A DNA stretch of 64,000 nucleotides from Thalassomonas viridans (GCF_000948985.2 NZ_CP059733.1:5332001-5396000), one strand, 5' to 3'; shown: positions 17,131 to 26,272, counted from the stretch's first letter. The notes: generated by a model from the sequence alone, not told the origin. Numbers and translations: made by a program.

Positions 17131-17736
17131 CTAACCATCTATCTGGAAAGTAATTTTGTTTTGCACCCCGGCAACTTCCATTGCCACACCATCTACCACC
17201 CGGGGTTTGTATTTAAATTTCGTCGCCGCATCCAGCGCCGCCCGGTCAAAAATATGTTCCGGCTGCGCCTGGATCACCACAGGGTTGATCACGGCGCCAG
17301 TCTTGCTGACGGTAAACTCAACAATGACAAAACCTTCAATGCCCCTGGCCTGGGCGCGGCGCGGATACACCGGCGCCACTTTAACGATCGGCAGGTAATC
17401 GCCGTCGCCGCTCTCCAGACTCAGCCCTTTTGACAGGCTCATGTCCGCCTGGATATCCGCGGTAAAGCTGTTGCTCACCGCCGAGGCATTCGGGTTGGCC
17501 TGCTGCATTTGCGGCGGGGTCATAGGCGGTGGCGGCTCCTTCGGCTTGGGGGGCTTTTGCGGTTTACGCTCTTTCTTGACGATATCCTGCTTTTTTTTCA
17601 GGCGGATAAAATCCAGCACATTGCCCTTAGGCGGTTCGGTTAAGGCGTTATTGCCGCCGGTGATCAGGGTTTGCATCCCCCACAGCAGCACAAAGGTTAC
17701 CCCTAACGCCAGCAAAATTGCCGTGATATAACGCAT
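17131..17736 (-). CDS. tonB: TonB energy-transducing protein (TonB2 type)
   Basis: 201 residues. One N-terminal membrane anchor (ITAILLALGVTFVLLWGMQTL) is followed by a short basic and proline-rich region (KPQKPPKPKEPPPPMTPPQ), much shorter than in E. coli TonB, as in TonB2 proteins. The C-terminal domain has the family signature YPRRAQARGIEGFVIVEF and ends FKYKPRVVDGVAMEVAGVQ. It carries proton-motive energy from ExbB/ExbD to outer-membrane receptors such as the one at 44632-47514. The start lies 3 bp after the exbD stop. Confidence 0.95.
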   Translation of the reverse strand: MRYITAILLALGVTFVLLWGMQTLITGGNNALTEPPKGNVLDFIRLKKKQDIVKKERKPQKPPKPKEPPPPMTPPQMQQANPNASAVSNSFTADIQADMSLSKGLSLESGDGDYLPIVKVAPVYPRRAQARGIEGFVIVEFTVSKTGAVINPVVIQAQPEHIFDRAALDAATKFKYKPRVVDGVAMEVAGVQNKITFQIDG

Positions 17737-17739
17737 GGA

Positions 17740-18153
17740 TTAAGCCTCTTGCGCCGCAATGGAAACATCGAACACCCCGGCAGCGCGGGCCGAGTCCATC
17801 ACCTTGATCAGCACATCCGTGGTGGCTTTTTTATCCGCCTGGATCACGACCGTGCCCTGGGGATTTTCCGCTTTTAAGCGCTCGATATTGGCCTGTACCG
17901 CCCGGATATCGATGCGGCGCTTGTTGATCCAAATCTCGCCTTTATCACTGATGGCCACCAGGATATTGGCCCGCTCTTTTTTCACTGCGGTCGCCGCTTC
18001 CGGACGATTGACCTCGATACCGGCCTCTTTAACAAACGAGGCGGTAACAATGAAGAAAATCAACAAGATAAATACAACATCCAACATAGGCGTCATATTG
18101 ATTTCTTCGTTCTCTTCCTGCTCCTGCAGCATTTTATTCAATTGTGAACGCAT
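17740..18153 (-). CDS. exbD: ExbD biopolymer transport protein
   Basis: 137 residues from the ATG at 18153, preferred over an upstream GTG at 18189 because AAGG is well placed and the family begins near MRSQLNKM. The INMTPMLDVVFILLIFFIVTAS segment contains the conserved membrane aspartate needed for proton use. The periplasmic domain follows (ILVAISDKGEIWINKRRID...VVIQADKKATTDVLIKVMD). It forms the ion-driven motor with ExbB. It is separated from exbB by 211 bp holding a decayed duplicate of the exbB end, unusual for this tight operon. Confidence 0.94.
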   Translation of the reverse strand: MRSQLNKMLQEQEENEEINMTPMLDVVFILLIFFIVTASFVKEAGIEVNRPEAATAVKKERANILVAISDKGEIWINKRRIDIRAVQANIERLKAENPQGTVVIQADKKATTDVLIKVMDSARAAGVFDVSIAAQEA

Positions 18154-18208
18154 AATTTTAAACCTTATCTCACTTGTGCCCTGTCTCACTCACAGCCCGT
18201 TAGGGGCT

Positions 18209-18290
18209 TAATGGTCTACCGGCATACTGTCTTCCAATAGTTCTGTTTCCCGCTTTGCCGTGCGCTGCCGCCAGACCTTGAAACGCAGCG
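18209..18290 (-). pseudogene. Decayed duplicate of the exbB 3' end
   Basis: Reverse-strand translation gives WRQRTAKRETELLEDSMPVD followed by H and a stop, the same C-terminus that the intact exbB encodes at 18365-18440, but with about a dozen synonymous or other base differences and loss of similarity upstream of the last 25 codons. The 75 bp between the remnant and the exbB stop show no coding sense. It is a relic of a second exbB copy or of a recombination with a paralogue. Confidence 0.8.
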
Positions 18291-18364
18291 AATACCCCTT
18301 GCTACGAACCATTTGCCAGTCTCACAACCCGGCGCTTATTCTCAGCCTTTTCTCAGCTTTTGGC

Positions 18365-18892
18365 TTAATGGTCCACCGGCATGCTGTCTTCCAGCAGCTC
18401 GGTTTCCCGCTTTGCCGTGCGCTGCAGCCAGGTTGAAGCGAAGACCCCGGACAATGACGCCACCATGCCGGCCATGGTCGGAATCGTGGCCCGGGATACC
18501 CCGGAGGCCATGGAGCGGGCATTGCCGCTGCCGGAAATCGCCATCACATCGAACACTTCAATCATGCCGGTTACTGTGCCCATCAGTCCCAGCAGGGGAC
18601 ATAACACCACCAGGGTCTGGATCAGCGGCAAGTTCTGGTTGAGCCTGGCGCTGCCCCGGGCCACCAGGGCGGTGCGTATTTGCTCGGCATACCAGGAATG
18701 CTGCTCGCTGCGGGAAAACCAGGTTTGCTGCAGTTGTTTTTTCACCTTGCGGTAGCTGTAAAACACGAACACCAGGCGTTCAAAAATCAGCAGCCACATC
18801 ACAAAAATGACAACGGCGATGACGGTCAGTACCTGACCGCCGGTATCCATAAACTCACGGATGGCATTCATCATTTCGATGAACATAATCAT
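18365..18892 (-). CDS. exbB: ExbB proton-channel protein (ExbB2 type)
   Basis: 175 residues with three membrane helices in the MotA/TolQ/ExbB fold: LTVIAVVIFVMWLLIFERLVF near the N-terminus, then LIQTLVVLCPLLGLMGTVTGMIEVF, then TIPTMAGMVASLSGVFASTWL. The PLLGLMGTVTGMI motif is diagnostic. It pairs with ExbD and TonB. The short length fits the second, small ExbB of TonB2 systems, distinct from the long TtpC-like protein encoded just upstream. The start is 3 bp after the ttpC-like stop. Confidence 0.94.
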   Translation of the reverse strand: MIMFIEMMNAIREFMDTGGQVLTVIAVVIFVMWLLIFERLVFVFYSYRKVKKQLQQTWFSRSEQHSWYAEQIRTALVARGSARLNQNLPLIQTLVVLCPLLGLMGTVTGMIEVFDVMAISGSGNARSMASGVSRATIPTMAGMVASLSGVFASTWLQRTAKRETELLEDSMPVDH

Positions 18893-18895
18893 GGT

Positions 18896-20260
18896 TTATG
18901 CTCCTTTTTCCGCTTCTGCCCGCTCGGCTATGATGCCGGCGCTTTGCTGCTGGAGGATATTGATAATGTTACGGCTGCGGGTATGCAGCAGGGTGAACAG
19001 GAACACCATAGGAATGGCCACCACCAGACCCAATACGGTTGTTACCAGCGCCTGGGAAATACCGCCCGCCATCAGCTTAGGATCTCCGGTGCCGAACAGG
19101 GTAATGGCCTGGAAGGTATTGATCATACCGGTAACCGTACCCAATAAGCCGATAAGCGGGGCAACCACAGAAATAATCTTAATCAGGGTCAGGCGGCTGG
19201 ACAGTTTCGGCACTTCCCTTAGGATAGACTCGGACAGCTTCAATTCCAGGGTTTCCGTGTCTATATCCGGATTTTCGCTTTTCACCAGCATCACCCGCCC
19301 CAGCGGATTGTCTTTTGAAGGGGCATCGGCTTTAAGCTGGCGGTTCACTTTCGAGCCGACAATAAACAGGGTAATAAAACGTTCAATGGCGATCAGCAAA
19401 CCGATAAGGCCTATGGCCAAAATCACATAACCGACCGAGCCCCCCTGCTCGATGCGCTCCTGGGTATCGGGCGCCTGTACCAGCAAACCTAAAATTGAGC
19501 CGCCGGTCGGGTCCAGGGCAAACGGCGTGATGGCGCCAGGCGCACCGGTCACCTGGCCTGCCGTTGCCAGGTAGCGGTCTGACGGCTGGCGGATAAGCTC
19601 GGCGATAGAGCCGGTTTCATTGATATACTCCAGGTATTTTCCCCCGCTGAGCAGGTTAAAGCCGCCAACCCGGGTCACTTCCGCCCGGGTGCGTTCGCCG
19701 TTGGCCAGTACCACCTCGGTGGTAAAGTTCGCCACCTTGCCGCTTTCGGTCATTTCACGCTGCAGTTCAAACCATAAACGCTCGATCTCTTCGATAGAAG
19801 CCAGTTTGGAGGTCGAGCCCATGCTTTTTGCCAGCTCTTCCAAAAATACGTCGCGTCCGGGAATTTGTGCGGAAATCACCGAGGTCTGGAACTTGCTTTT
19901 AGTGTCTCCGGCGACCTGCTGCAGCACGCCGAACAACTCTTTCAGCTCCCCCATACGTTTGTTCAGGGCATCGCTCTGGTTGGCCAGCTTGATTTCGTTG
20001 TCCTGGAACGTCTGCTCTAAACGGTTACTCAGGGCAACTTGCTGATCCCGGGTGTTTTTAGCGGATGCCAACAGTTGATCCTGCTGGGAAAGTTTTGCCT
20101 TAAACTCGGCTTCCCGCTGCTGATTTTGCTCGCTCTGGGCGATCTTGCCCTGTTCAAGCTGGCTCAGCAATTCATCTAAGCTGGCCGCCTGCTGCGCATA
20201 ACTCAGGCTGGTGGTCACGGTCAGTAATAAACCGGATACTGTGTTGATTATTTTTTTCAT
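18896..20260 (-). CDS. TtpC-like long MotA/TolQ/ExbB protein
   Basis: 454 residues. A signal peptide (MKKIINTVSGLLLTVTTSLSYA) is followed by a periplasmic coiled-coil region of about 100 residues (LLSQLEQGKIAQSEQNQQRE...), then a beta-rich stretch, then a C-terminal three-helix ExbB-type domain (YVILAIGLIGLLIAIERFI, then VAPLIGLLGTVTGMINTFQA). In Vibrio, TtpC is the extra component required by TonB2; size, domain order and gene neighbourhood all match. It probably spans the periplasm to couple TonB2 to receptors. Confidence 0.93.
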   Translation of the reverse strand: MKKIINTVSGLLLTVTTSLSYAQQAASLDELLSQLEQGKIAQSEQNQQREAEFKAKLSQQDQLLASAKNTRDQQVALSNRLEQTFQDNEIKLANQSDALNKRMGELKELFGVLQQVAGDTKSKFQTSVISAQIPGRDVFLEELAKSMGSTSKLASIEEIERLWFELQREMTESGKVANFTTEVVLANGERTRAEVTRVGGFNLLSGGKYLEYINETGSIAELIRQPSDRYLATAGQVTGAPGAITPFALDPTGGSILGLLVQAPDTQERIEQGGSVGYVILAIGLIGLLIAIERFITLFIVGSKVNRQLKADAPSKDNPLGRVMLVKSENPDIDTETLELKLSESILREVPKLSSRLTLIKIISVVAPLIGLLGTVTGMINTFQAITLFGTGDPKLMAGGISQALVTTVLGLVVAIPMVFLFTLLHTRSRNIINILQQQSAGIIAERAEAEKGA

Positions 20261-20282
20261 CGTTAATACTCCAGTCTACTCT

Positions 20283-21050
20283 TTACTCGGCCAGATCCAG
20301 CGGCACCATGATTAAGTCGGGGGCCAGTTGTTTGCGGGCGATACGCAGCGCCTTATTGATATCGGTACGGTATTTCGCCGGCAGCTCCTGCCAGCTTTTA
20401 CTTTGCTGATCCCAAAGTCCCAGGTGCTTGCCGTCGCGGGTCTGGTAAACGAAACTCACCCGGCCGATGCGTAAAAAGTCGACATCGCGCTCGCCGCCAG
20501 CCACTTCAAGCAGGCCGCTGTAGGCTTCAATGGTGCGGCCGTAGTCCACTTCTACCTGGTAGGCTTCCAGCACCCGGCGAAACTTCTCCGCAACCGCGAT
20601 ATCGGCGCGCTCCATCATTTTTTTCAACCCGGCGATCCTTTGGGCTCGCTCCTGGGGCAGGAAAGGCACATCCAGTTCCACAAAGCTTTCCAGGGTATTG
20701 ATCATACGCGACATCAAGGGAGACACCTGGCGCTCGATAATGCTGACCTGGGTCATAGACGCTTTGATTTGCGCCAGCTCGGCTAACTGATTGTCCAGCT
20801 GGGTCTGCATTTGCTGGTTATAAACCTGCAGGCCGTCGATTTCTTTATTAACAGTTTTGAATTGTTGTAGTTTTGACTGGGTTTTGTCATTGAGGGCATC
20901 AACGCGCTGCTGGGATTTATTCGCGGATCGGTTAATGCTCTGACCCGCGGCAACCACATCACCCAGTTGAGTTTCCTGGGCCTGAGTAGACAGCGCCAGC
21001 GTTGCAAGTCCGGTGCATGCGCAAGCCTTCGCCAGTTTGGACAAGTTCAT
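20283..21050 (-). CDS. DUF3450 protein, first gene of the TonB2-type operon
   Basis: 255 residues. A signal peptide (MNLSKLAKACACTGLATLALSTQA) is followed by a long coiled coil (KLQQFKTVNKEIDGLQVYNQQ...), then the conserved DUF3450 core around SPLMSRMINTLESFVELDVPF and LEVAGGERDVDFLRIGRVSF. It opens the operon in Vibrio and Shewanella TonB2 clusters; the role is unknown but a periplasmic scaffold is likely. A strong inverted repeat lies 84 bp upstream. Confidence 0.9.
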   Translation of the reverse strand: MNLSKLAKACACTGLATLALSTQAQETQLGDVVAAGQSINRSANKSQQRVDALNDKTQSKLQQFKTVNKEIDGLQVYNQQMQTQLDNQLAELAQIKASMTQVSIIERQVSPLMSRMINTLESFVELDVPFLPQERAQRIAGLKKMMERADIAVAEKFRRVLEAYQVEVDYGRTIEAYSGLLEVAGGERDVDFLRIGRVSFVYQTRDGKHLGLWDQQSKSWQELPAKYRTDINKALRIARKQLAPDLIMVPLDLAE

Positions 21051-21133
21051 ATAAAAACCTTATAGAAGTTAATACTAAAAAATTGGTATTCGGTTATGAA
21101 ATTGCCCAACATGGTAAACAGCAATTGTGACAC

Positions 21134-21160
21134 TTAAGTTGCACTAATATTGCAACTTAA
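21134..21160. promoter_or_regulatory. Perfect inverted repeat upstream of the TonB2-type operon
   Basis: TTAAGTTGCA / TGCAACTTAA: two perfect 10-bp arms separated by 7 bp (CTAATAT), 84 bp before the DUF3450 start. It is not a canonical Fur box. It is a candidate operator for whatever controls this operon. Confidence 0.5.
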
Positions 21161-21634
21161 TGAAATAAAGGTCTGAACAAACAAATAGATGAACAAAAGA
21201 TGCCTCATCCATATACTAAAAATTAACCTTCTCCTGCGGCGAAATCTTCGCCTGCGCCCTGTCGGCGCTCGCTTCATCCGTTTATAGGCTGTTCAAGTCC
21301 TGTTTTGCTGCGGCAGTTGCCGAGATAAGGGATATTAACCGCCGGGAGATGAACAAGGGATGACCGAAGCATGAACAAAAAGTTAACTTTTTCTTACTCT
21401 TGCCGGTTGGCTGCCCTTTACCCCGCTTTACCGGCGCTTTTCCCGTAGAAAGTTGCCCCCTGCAGCTATTGTAATACCCCCTGTCCTGGGGCATAATTTC
21501 GTCACAGGCTGTAGGGACGCCTGACCCGCCAAGAGGATCTCACCCTGATATCTGCATAAGCACACCAGATAAAAACATAATCGAACCTGAATATTTGTTC
21601 GGCGGGAAACAAAAAAATGATTTAGGAAAGATAT
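21161..21634. other. Intergenic region, no gene supported
   Basis: Between divergent genes. It contains short C/G-rich hairpin-forming stretches and a reverse frame (21282-21494) that lacks a ribosome site and protein-like composition. The forward promoter for the 21635 gene lies near its right end. Confidence 0.5.
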
Positions 21635-22096
21635 ATGTTATCTCCGATTGAAGAACTGAAAATCCAGGCGAAAAAACACCATAAGGCCCAAAGCAAGGCG
21701 CCGGATGCGGCCCTGAGCACTGGCCACCCTCCCCGTCTCAAGGACAGCCGGTTAGTGATCGCCCGCCGCTACGGCTTTCGTCACTGGGATCATGCCCGCG
21801 AAGTCCTCAGTGGCAGCACTTGCCGGGACTATGGCACCTTCTGGTACAGCCCGCCATGTTCCGGCTTGTTAAACCTCTGGTGCGCCAGCTATAAAGAGGC
21901 ACACCAACAGCAAAAGACACACGGCGGCTTTATCCTGCCCTATAAAAACCAGTACCTGGTGGTAGAGCAGCATTACCTGGAATTACTGGGCCTGGACGGC
22001 CGGGACGAAAACTGGGCGGCGATTGATTTTGACTGGTGCTCAGGCGATATCGGCTGCCGCCAGCAGCTGGCGCTGCAGCGGATCCAACGCTGGTAG
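21635..22096 (+). CDS. Hypothetical protein
   Basis: 153 residues with an AGGAAAG ribosome site. The N-terminal third has a short helical motif (RLVIARRYGFRHWDHAREVL) recalling a widespread 'YGF-x-W' helix in small gammaproteobacterial proteins. The rest is rich in tryptophan and tyrosine (YGTFWYSPPCSGLLNLWCASY, FILPYKNQYLVVEQHYLE). No signal peptide or membrane helix. Function unknown; it is clearly a coding gene by composition and length. Confidence 0.65.
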   Translation: MLSPIEELKIQAKKHHKAQSKAPDAALSTGHPPRLKDSRLVIARRYGFRHWDHAREVLSGSTCRDYGTFWYSPPCSGLLNLWCASYKEAHQQQKTHGGFILPYKNQYLVVEQHYLELLGLDGRDENWAAIDFDWCSGDIGCRQQLALQRIQRW

Positions 22097-22238
22097 TTCT
22101 ACTGATAACGAATCCCCAAAGGATGCTTCCCCATAGCCGTATGGGGAAAATTAACCCTGGATTTCTGCTTAACATTGGCGATTATTAACCTCTATAATCA
22201 GTAAACCTTGACTAGCAAATAACAACAGGGAGTGTTAA

Positions 22239-22964
22239 ATGGCGTATAAAATTATCTCTTTCGCCATGGCGCCGCTGCTCTTGACCCAGGGCTATTTCGT
22301 CAGAAAGAACACACTAGAACTGCCGGAAGCGGAAGGGGAGCGCGCCGGTATTGCCGGCAGCGGGCAGAAAAAATTACGCCTGATGATCCTCGGCGACTCG
22401 GCCGCTGCCGGGGTCGGGGTCGCCAACCAGTCCCAGGCATTGGCGGGGCAGATATTGCAAAACCTGACCCCGGACTTTAGTACCCACTGGCAGCTGATCG
22501 CCGCCAGCGGAGCCTCTACCGACTCGACCATCTCCACCCTCACGGAACTGCCGGCAAAAGAATTCGATGTGGTAATGATTTCCCTCGGCGTTAACGACGT
22601 AACCGCCAATACTTCAATGAGACGATGCCAGCAAGATCACAGCAAACTAGTGGCTTTATTGAAGAAGAAATTTGCCGCCAAATCCATTATCTTTTCGGCC
22701 ATACCTCCCATGCACCTGTTTCCGGCCCTGCCCCAACCGCTGCGCTGGTACCTGGGCGCCCGGGCCAGACGCCTCAACAACAAACTCAGCCAGTGGCTGG
22801 ACAGGCAAAAGGACTGCTTATTATTAAAAGCCAGGGTAGAGGTCAATCCCGAACTCATTGCCGAAGACGGCTTTCATCCGGGAGAAAAGTATTACGCCTG
22901 GTGGGGGCAGCAAGCGGCCAGGGTGATACAGCAGCAAGCCTCGGAAATAATCGCCAGGCAATAA
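22239..22964 (+). CDS. SGNH/GDSL-family hydrolase
   Basis: 241 residues with an AGGGAG ribosome site. The four SGNH blocks are visible: block I LMILGDSAAAGVGV (nucleophile serine), the block II glycine in WQLIAASGASTDSTI, block III SLGVNDVTANTS (oxyanion asparagine), and block V DGFHPG (catalytic Asp and His). The N-terminal 18 residues are hydrophobic and may be a signal or anchor. It should be an esterase, lipase or acyl-ester hydrolase; the substrate is not predictable. Confidence 0.9.
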   Translation: MAYKIISFAMAPLLLTQGYFVRKNTLELPEAEGERAGIAGSGQKKLRLMILGDSAAAGVGVANQSQALAGQILQNLTPDFSTHWQLIAASGASTDSTISTLTELPAKEFDVVMISLGVNDVTANTSMRRCQQDHSKLVALLKKKFAAKSIIFSAIPPMHLFPALPQPLRWYLGARARRLNNKLSQWLDRQKDCLLLKARVEVNPELIAEDGFHPGEKYYAWWGQQAARVIQQQASEIIARQ

Positions 22965-23076
22965 CGGCGGATTTATCTTCCCCGCTGTTACCACCAGAGC
23001 CAAAGAAAGCAGGAACAGGCGCTGCCGGAGCGCCGCAAATACCGGCTAAAAGTTACGGCTAAGCCGAACAAGCCAG

Positions 23077-23256
23077 CTAAACAATATCCGCTTCTTCTTG
23101 CTGCAACTGTTCCAGGTAGATCTCTGCCACTTCTACGCTACCGAAAGTGCGCAGTATGCGTTTATTGGCATAATACTTGGATTTTTTTAATTCAGGATCG
23201 TCGCTTTTAAGCAGGAATAACCAGGTTTTTACCAGTGCCTCGGAGATTTTCTTCAT
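23077..23256 (-). CDS. Small conserved hypothetical protein
   Basis: 59 residues from the ATG at 23256, chosen because AAGG lies 8 bases before it; longer versions extend the frame without a ribosome site. Sequence MKKISEALVKTWLFLLKSDD, then a basic middle (KKSKYYANKRILRTFGS) and an acidic end (QLQQEEADIV). Probably a small cytoplasmic helical protein. No named family recognised. Confidence 0.6.
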   Translation of the reverse strand: MKKISEALVKTWLFLLKSDDPELKKSKYYANKRILRTFGSVEVAEIYLEQLQQEEADIV

Positions 23257-23378
23257 ATCATGCATCCTTGCCTGAGTGCCTATAATCCAGTCTAGACCAT
23301 ATCCCGGCATTTATATCCCCAAGATCAAGATAAACAAGAAAAAATCCTTACTTTTCGTAAGATATCGCCACAAGGGGC

Positions 23379-23705
23379 TTAGCCCAGCAATAAATACCCG
23401 GCAAAACCGGCCCAGCTAAGCAGCAGCAACACCCAAGGTAGAACAGGAGCCGCTGTTTTTTCGGCTGCCGGCATCGCCTCAGCCTGCTCCTGCGCCGCCG
23501 CTTTCTGCTGCGCTTTCATTTCCTGCTTTTTCTGCTTGTCCCGGGTCCTGTTTTTGGCTTTTTGCTGCTTTTTATATTCAGCAATGCCTTTTTCTATGCC
23601 CTGGCTGATAAGTTTGGTCTGCTCTTTGGTTTGCCCCGGCTTTTGCGTCGCTTTGGCGATACGCATAGCTTCATTCTGAACTTCGGCAGAGACTTTCTGG
23701 ACCAT
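23379..23705 (-). CDS. DUF2956 family protein
   Basis: 108 residues. The N-terminal half has the family pattern AMRIAKATQKPGQTKEQTKL and GIEKGIAEYKKQQKAKNR, followed by a lysine/glutamine/alanine-rich linker and one C-terminal membrane helix (VLPWVLLLLSWAGFAGYLLLG). It is a tail-anchored inner-membrane protein with a basic cytoplasmic domain. Function unknown. Confidence 0.85.
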   Translation of the reverse strand: MVQKVSAEVQNEAMRIAKATQKPGQTKEQTKLISQGIEKGIAEYKKQQKAKNRTRDKQKKQEMKAQQKAAAQEQAEAMPAAEKTAAPVLPWVLLLLSWAGFAGYLLLG

Positions 23706-23862
23706 AAGTTTTTTCCTTTTCTTAAACCGGCTTAGCTTATACCGGCTTTGCTTAAAGCGGATTGCCGGGTGATATTATCGCGTTATCAGCCAGGCATTAT
23801 ACACATTATCAAATCTCCCGGGCATCTGATATCCTTAGCAAAAATAACTTTTAATCCCGCTT

Positions 23863-24393
23863 ATGCCGCTGTTTGAAATTTTACTGCTACTGCTTTTTGT
23901 ACTGATAGCTTTTTCCATTATCTGGAGCACCCTGGCGGTGGGCATTTCTCCCATGCCCAGCTCAGCCAAGGCACGCCAGGCGATGCTAAACCTGTGCCGG
24001 GATACCGGCAGCGGCAGGATCACAGACTTTGGCAGCGGTTGGGGTCACTTCGTCATCGCCGCCGCCAAAGCTTTTCCCGACAGGCAAATCACCGGCTACG
24101 AATTATCCCTGTGCCCTTACCTGACGGCATACCTGCTTAAGCTTATGTTCAGGCTGGACAATTTAACCCTGAAACGGAGGGATTTTTTAACGGCAGATCT
24201 CGGCTCCACCTCGGTACTGGTATGCTACTTATATCCCGGGGCGATGAAAGCGATAGAAAACAAGCTGGCAACGGATCAGCACCGGGTGGATTATATCATC
24301 AGCAACAATTTTGCCTGCCCGAACCTGACCCCGATAAAAACCCTGCAGCTGGATGATTTTTACCGTTCGCCAGTTTACCTTTATCATCTGTAA
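23863..24393 (+). CDS. Class I SAM-dependent methyltransferase, membrane-anchored
   Basis: 176 residues. Residues 1-26 form a hydrophobic helix (FEILLLLLFVLIAFSIIW). The SAM-binding fold starts with motif I ITDFGSGWGHFVIAAA, followed by the acidic residue of motif II in ITGYELS. Motif IV is weak (VLVCYLYPGAM), so the substrate class is unclear. It ends soon after the core, shorter than many methyltransferases. Confidence 0.8.
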   Translation: MPLFEILLLLLFVLIAFSIIWSTLAVGISPMPSSAKARQAMLNLCRDTGSGRITDFGSGWGHFVIAAAKAFPDRQITGYELSLCPYLTAYLLKLMFRLDNLTLKRRDFLTADLGSTSVLVCYLYPGAMKAIENKLATDQHRVDYIISNNFACPNLTPIKTLQLDDFYRSPVYLYHL

Positions 24394-24557
24394 AAACAAT
24401 GATTTAGTGTCCGTTTATTTTACAGCCTGCCTTTTCCTTTTTGCAAATTAGAGTAAATACTTCATTTAAACATATGTTTTAATAACATTTAATTTTTTAG
24501 GCCCGCTTATTGCTAATTCGCTGCGATTTTAATTTTTCAACAATGGACTAGAAAAAA

Positions 24558-25403
24558 ATGAGCAATCAAATCAAAGCATTACCCCTTATAAAAAAAGCTG
24601 CCGCCGGCCTGATTTTATCTGCGGTCATGTCGTTTACCGCCCAGGCAAGCCTGATAAGCCATTACGGCGCCTATGCCGGCGGCTCTACCGCCAGTAACTG
24701 TCCCAGCTATTGCAGCACTTCTGACGGCGGAGATATTCTTCGCGCCAGCGACGGCGGCCAATCAAGCAACAGCGCATATGCCAGCGAAGTCAGTTATGGT
24801 TACGCCGAGGCCTATGCCGCCCTGGACGGTTCCTCCTACCTGCCGACGCTAAAAGTACAGGCCTCTTCCGGCAACCGAAAAGGCGGCGATGCGGAAGCCT
24901 TCGCCATGCAGCGTTATACCTACACAGGCAACGAAGCCACTACCATAGATCTGGACTTCAATTTACACGGCTCGGTGGCGGATAACGCCAACGGCGGTTA
25001 TAACAGCAACAGCCTCAGGGCCGACGTGGCCATTTTTATCGGCGACTCGCTGGCATGGAGTACGGACCTGGCCACCCTGTATTACGAACTTGCCTATGAT
25101 ATGGAAAAAGACAAAAGCAGCTTATTTATCAACAGCGGTACGGATGTAAACCAGCCCGGCAGCCTGAGCTTTGATCTGGAGCCGGGTGAAAACTTTTTTG
25201 TGGTCGCTTCGATAAAAGCCAAATCCAGAAATGGCGAAGCCGATGCCTGGAACACCCTGAGCTTAAGCTTTGCCGACGATACCGGTCTGGTTGCCGCCTC
25301 AGCCGACAATACTCAGGTTGACGTGCCTGAACCGGCAAGCCTGGGCATGTTCGGACTGACCCTGGGCCTGCTATCTTTAAGGCGCAGGAAAAAAACCGCT
25401 TAA
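24558..25403 (+). CDS. PEP-CTERM sorted secreted protein
   Basis: 281 residues. An N-terminal signal peptide (AAAGLILSAVMSFTAQA), a serine/glycine/tyrosine-rich middle with repeated SY/AY pairs, and a C-terminal sorting signal: VPEPASLGMFGLTLGLLSLR followed by RRKK. This is the PEP motif, one membrane helix and basic end recognised by exosortase, which cuts and releases or anchors such proteins in exopolysaccharide-rich envelopes. No exosortase gene is in the window. The function of the mature domain is unknown. Confidence 0.9.
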   Translation: MSNQIKALPLIKKAAAGLILSAVMSFTAQASLISHYGAYAGGSTASNCPSYCSTSDGGDILRASDGGQSSNSAYASEVSYGYAEAYAALDGSSYLPTLKVQASSGNRKGGDAEAFAMQRYTYTGNEATTIDLDFNLHGSVADNANGGYNSNSLRADVAIFIGDSLAWSTDLATLYYELAYDMEKDKSSLFINSGTDVNQPGSLSFDLEPGENFFVVASIKAKSRNGEADAWNTLSLSFADDTGLVAASADNTQVDVPEPASLGMFGLTLGLLSLRRRKKTA

Positions 25404-25513
25404 ACGGCAAACTTGATATAGCGCGATACCGCTAAGACAAAAAAGTCCGGTTACCTTTTGTTATGAGCCAAGGGGAAACAAAACTTAAGGCAGCCGGATT
25501 AGCGGTGCAAGGC

Positions 25514-26272
25514 TTACAACTGCCATTTATCAAGAATCTTCTGATAGCGGCCATCGGCCTTAAGCTGCATTAACGCCTCTCTTAACCGCTCAACCAGCTT
25601 ATCCCGTGTTTTCAACCCGGTGGCAAAGTAGAGCTCATCGGGGAAGTCCTTAACCTGGATATAGCGGCTGACATCCCCGGCATTTAACCCCAGGCTGGCA
25701 ATTTCCCGCTCCAGGGCAATAAAGTTGGTCAGCACCAAATCAATACGCCCCTTAAACAGCATCTGCCACATATGTTCATACTGCACGCTTAAGGACAAGT
25801 TTTGCTTTTCCCGAAAGCCCGCCTGCTTAAGGAAAGTTTCTGAATAATAGCCCCTTATGGTGCCGACATTATAGGCTTTGGCATCGTCCAGGGTATTGAG
25901 TTTAATGTCTGTCCGGTTTTTCAGCCCCACCAGAAAAGCCCGGGTTTTATAGCTTTGCCCCAGCCATTTAAAACTGCTTTCCCTCACCGGCGTTTTGAGC
26001 AAAGACAACAGGAAAGTATTTTCCATGTTTTTGGTAACATTATATGCCCGGGCAAAAGGGACTAATTCTATCTCCCCTTCCAGGCCGGCCTGGGCCAGCA
26101 GCTCCCGGGTGACTTCAACCAGGGCCCCGTCAAGCTGATCATGCTCATTAATAAAATGAAACGGCGGCAAGTCTTCGGCAACAAAACGCAGGCTTTGGGC
26201 ATATAAGGAAGAAAAACACAATGCCGACAAGATTACGCCTAATTTTAAAGGAAAGATAAGACGACTTTTCAT
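25514..26272 (-). CDS. Family-3 periplasmic solute-binding protein (orphan)
   Basis: 252 residues: signal peptide (LIFPLKLGVILSALCFSSLYA), then FVAEDLPPFHFINEHDQLDGALVEV, the family-3 opening, then LSLLKTPVRESSFKWLGQS and the second-lobe segment VGTIRGYYSETFLKQAGF. The acidic D-G-x-x-V-E motif fits amino-acid-type ligands. There are no transporter genes beside it. It is homologous to but clearly diverged from the proteins at 13243 and 40499. Confidence 0.88.
   Translation of the reverse strand: MKSRLIFPLKLGVILSALCFSSLYAQSLRFVAEDLPPFHFINEHDQLDGALVEVTRELLAQAGLEGEIELVPFARAYNVTKNMENTFLLSLLKTPVRESSFKWLGQSYKTRAFLVGLKNRTDIKLNTLDDAKAYNVGTIRGYYSETFLKQAGFREKQNLSLSVQYEHMWQMLFKGRIDLVLTNFIALEREIASLGLNAGDVSRYIQVKDFPDELYFATGLKTRDKLVERLREALMQLKADGRYQKILDKWQL

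Noticed and set aside
21282..21494. 70-codon reverse frame in the gap before 21635
   Set aside because: No start signal and unconvincing composition.
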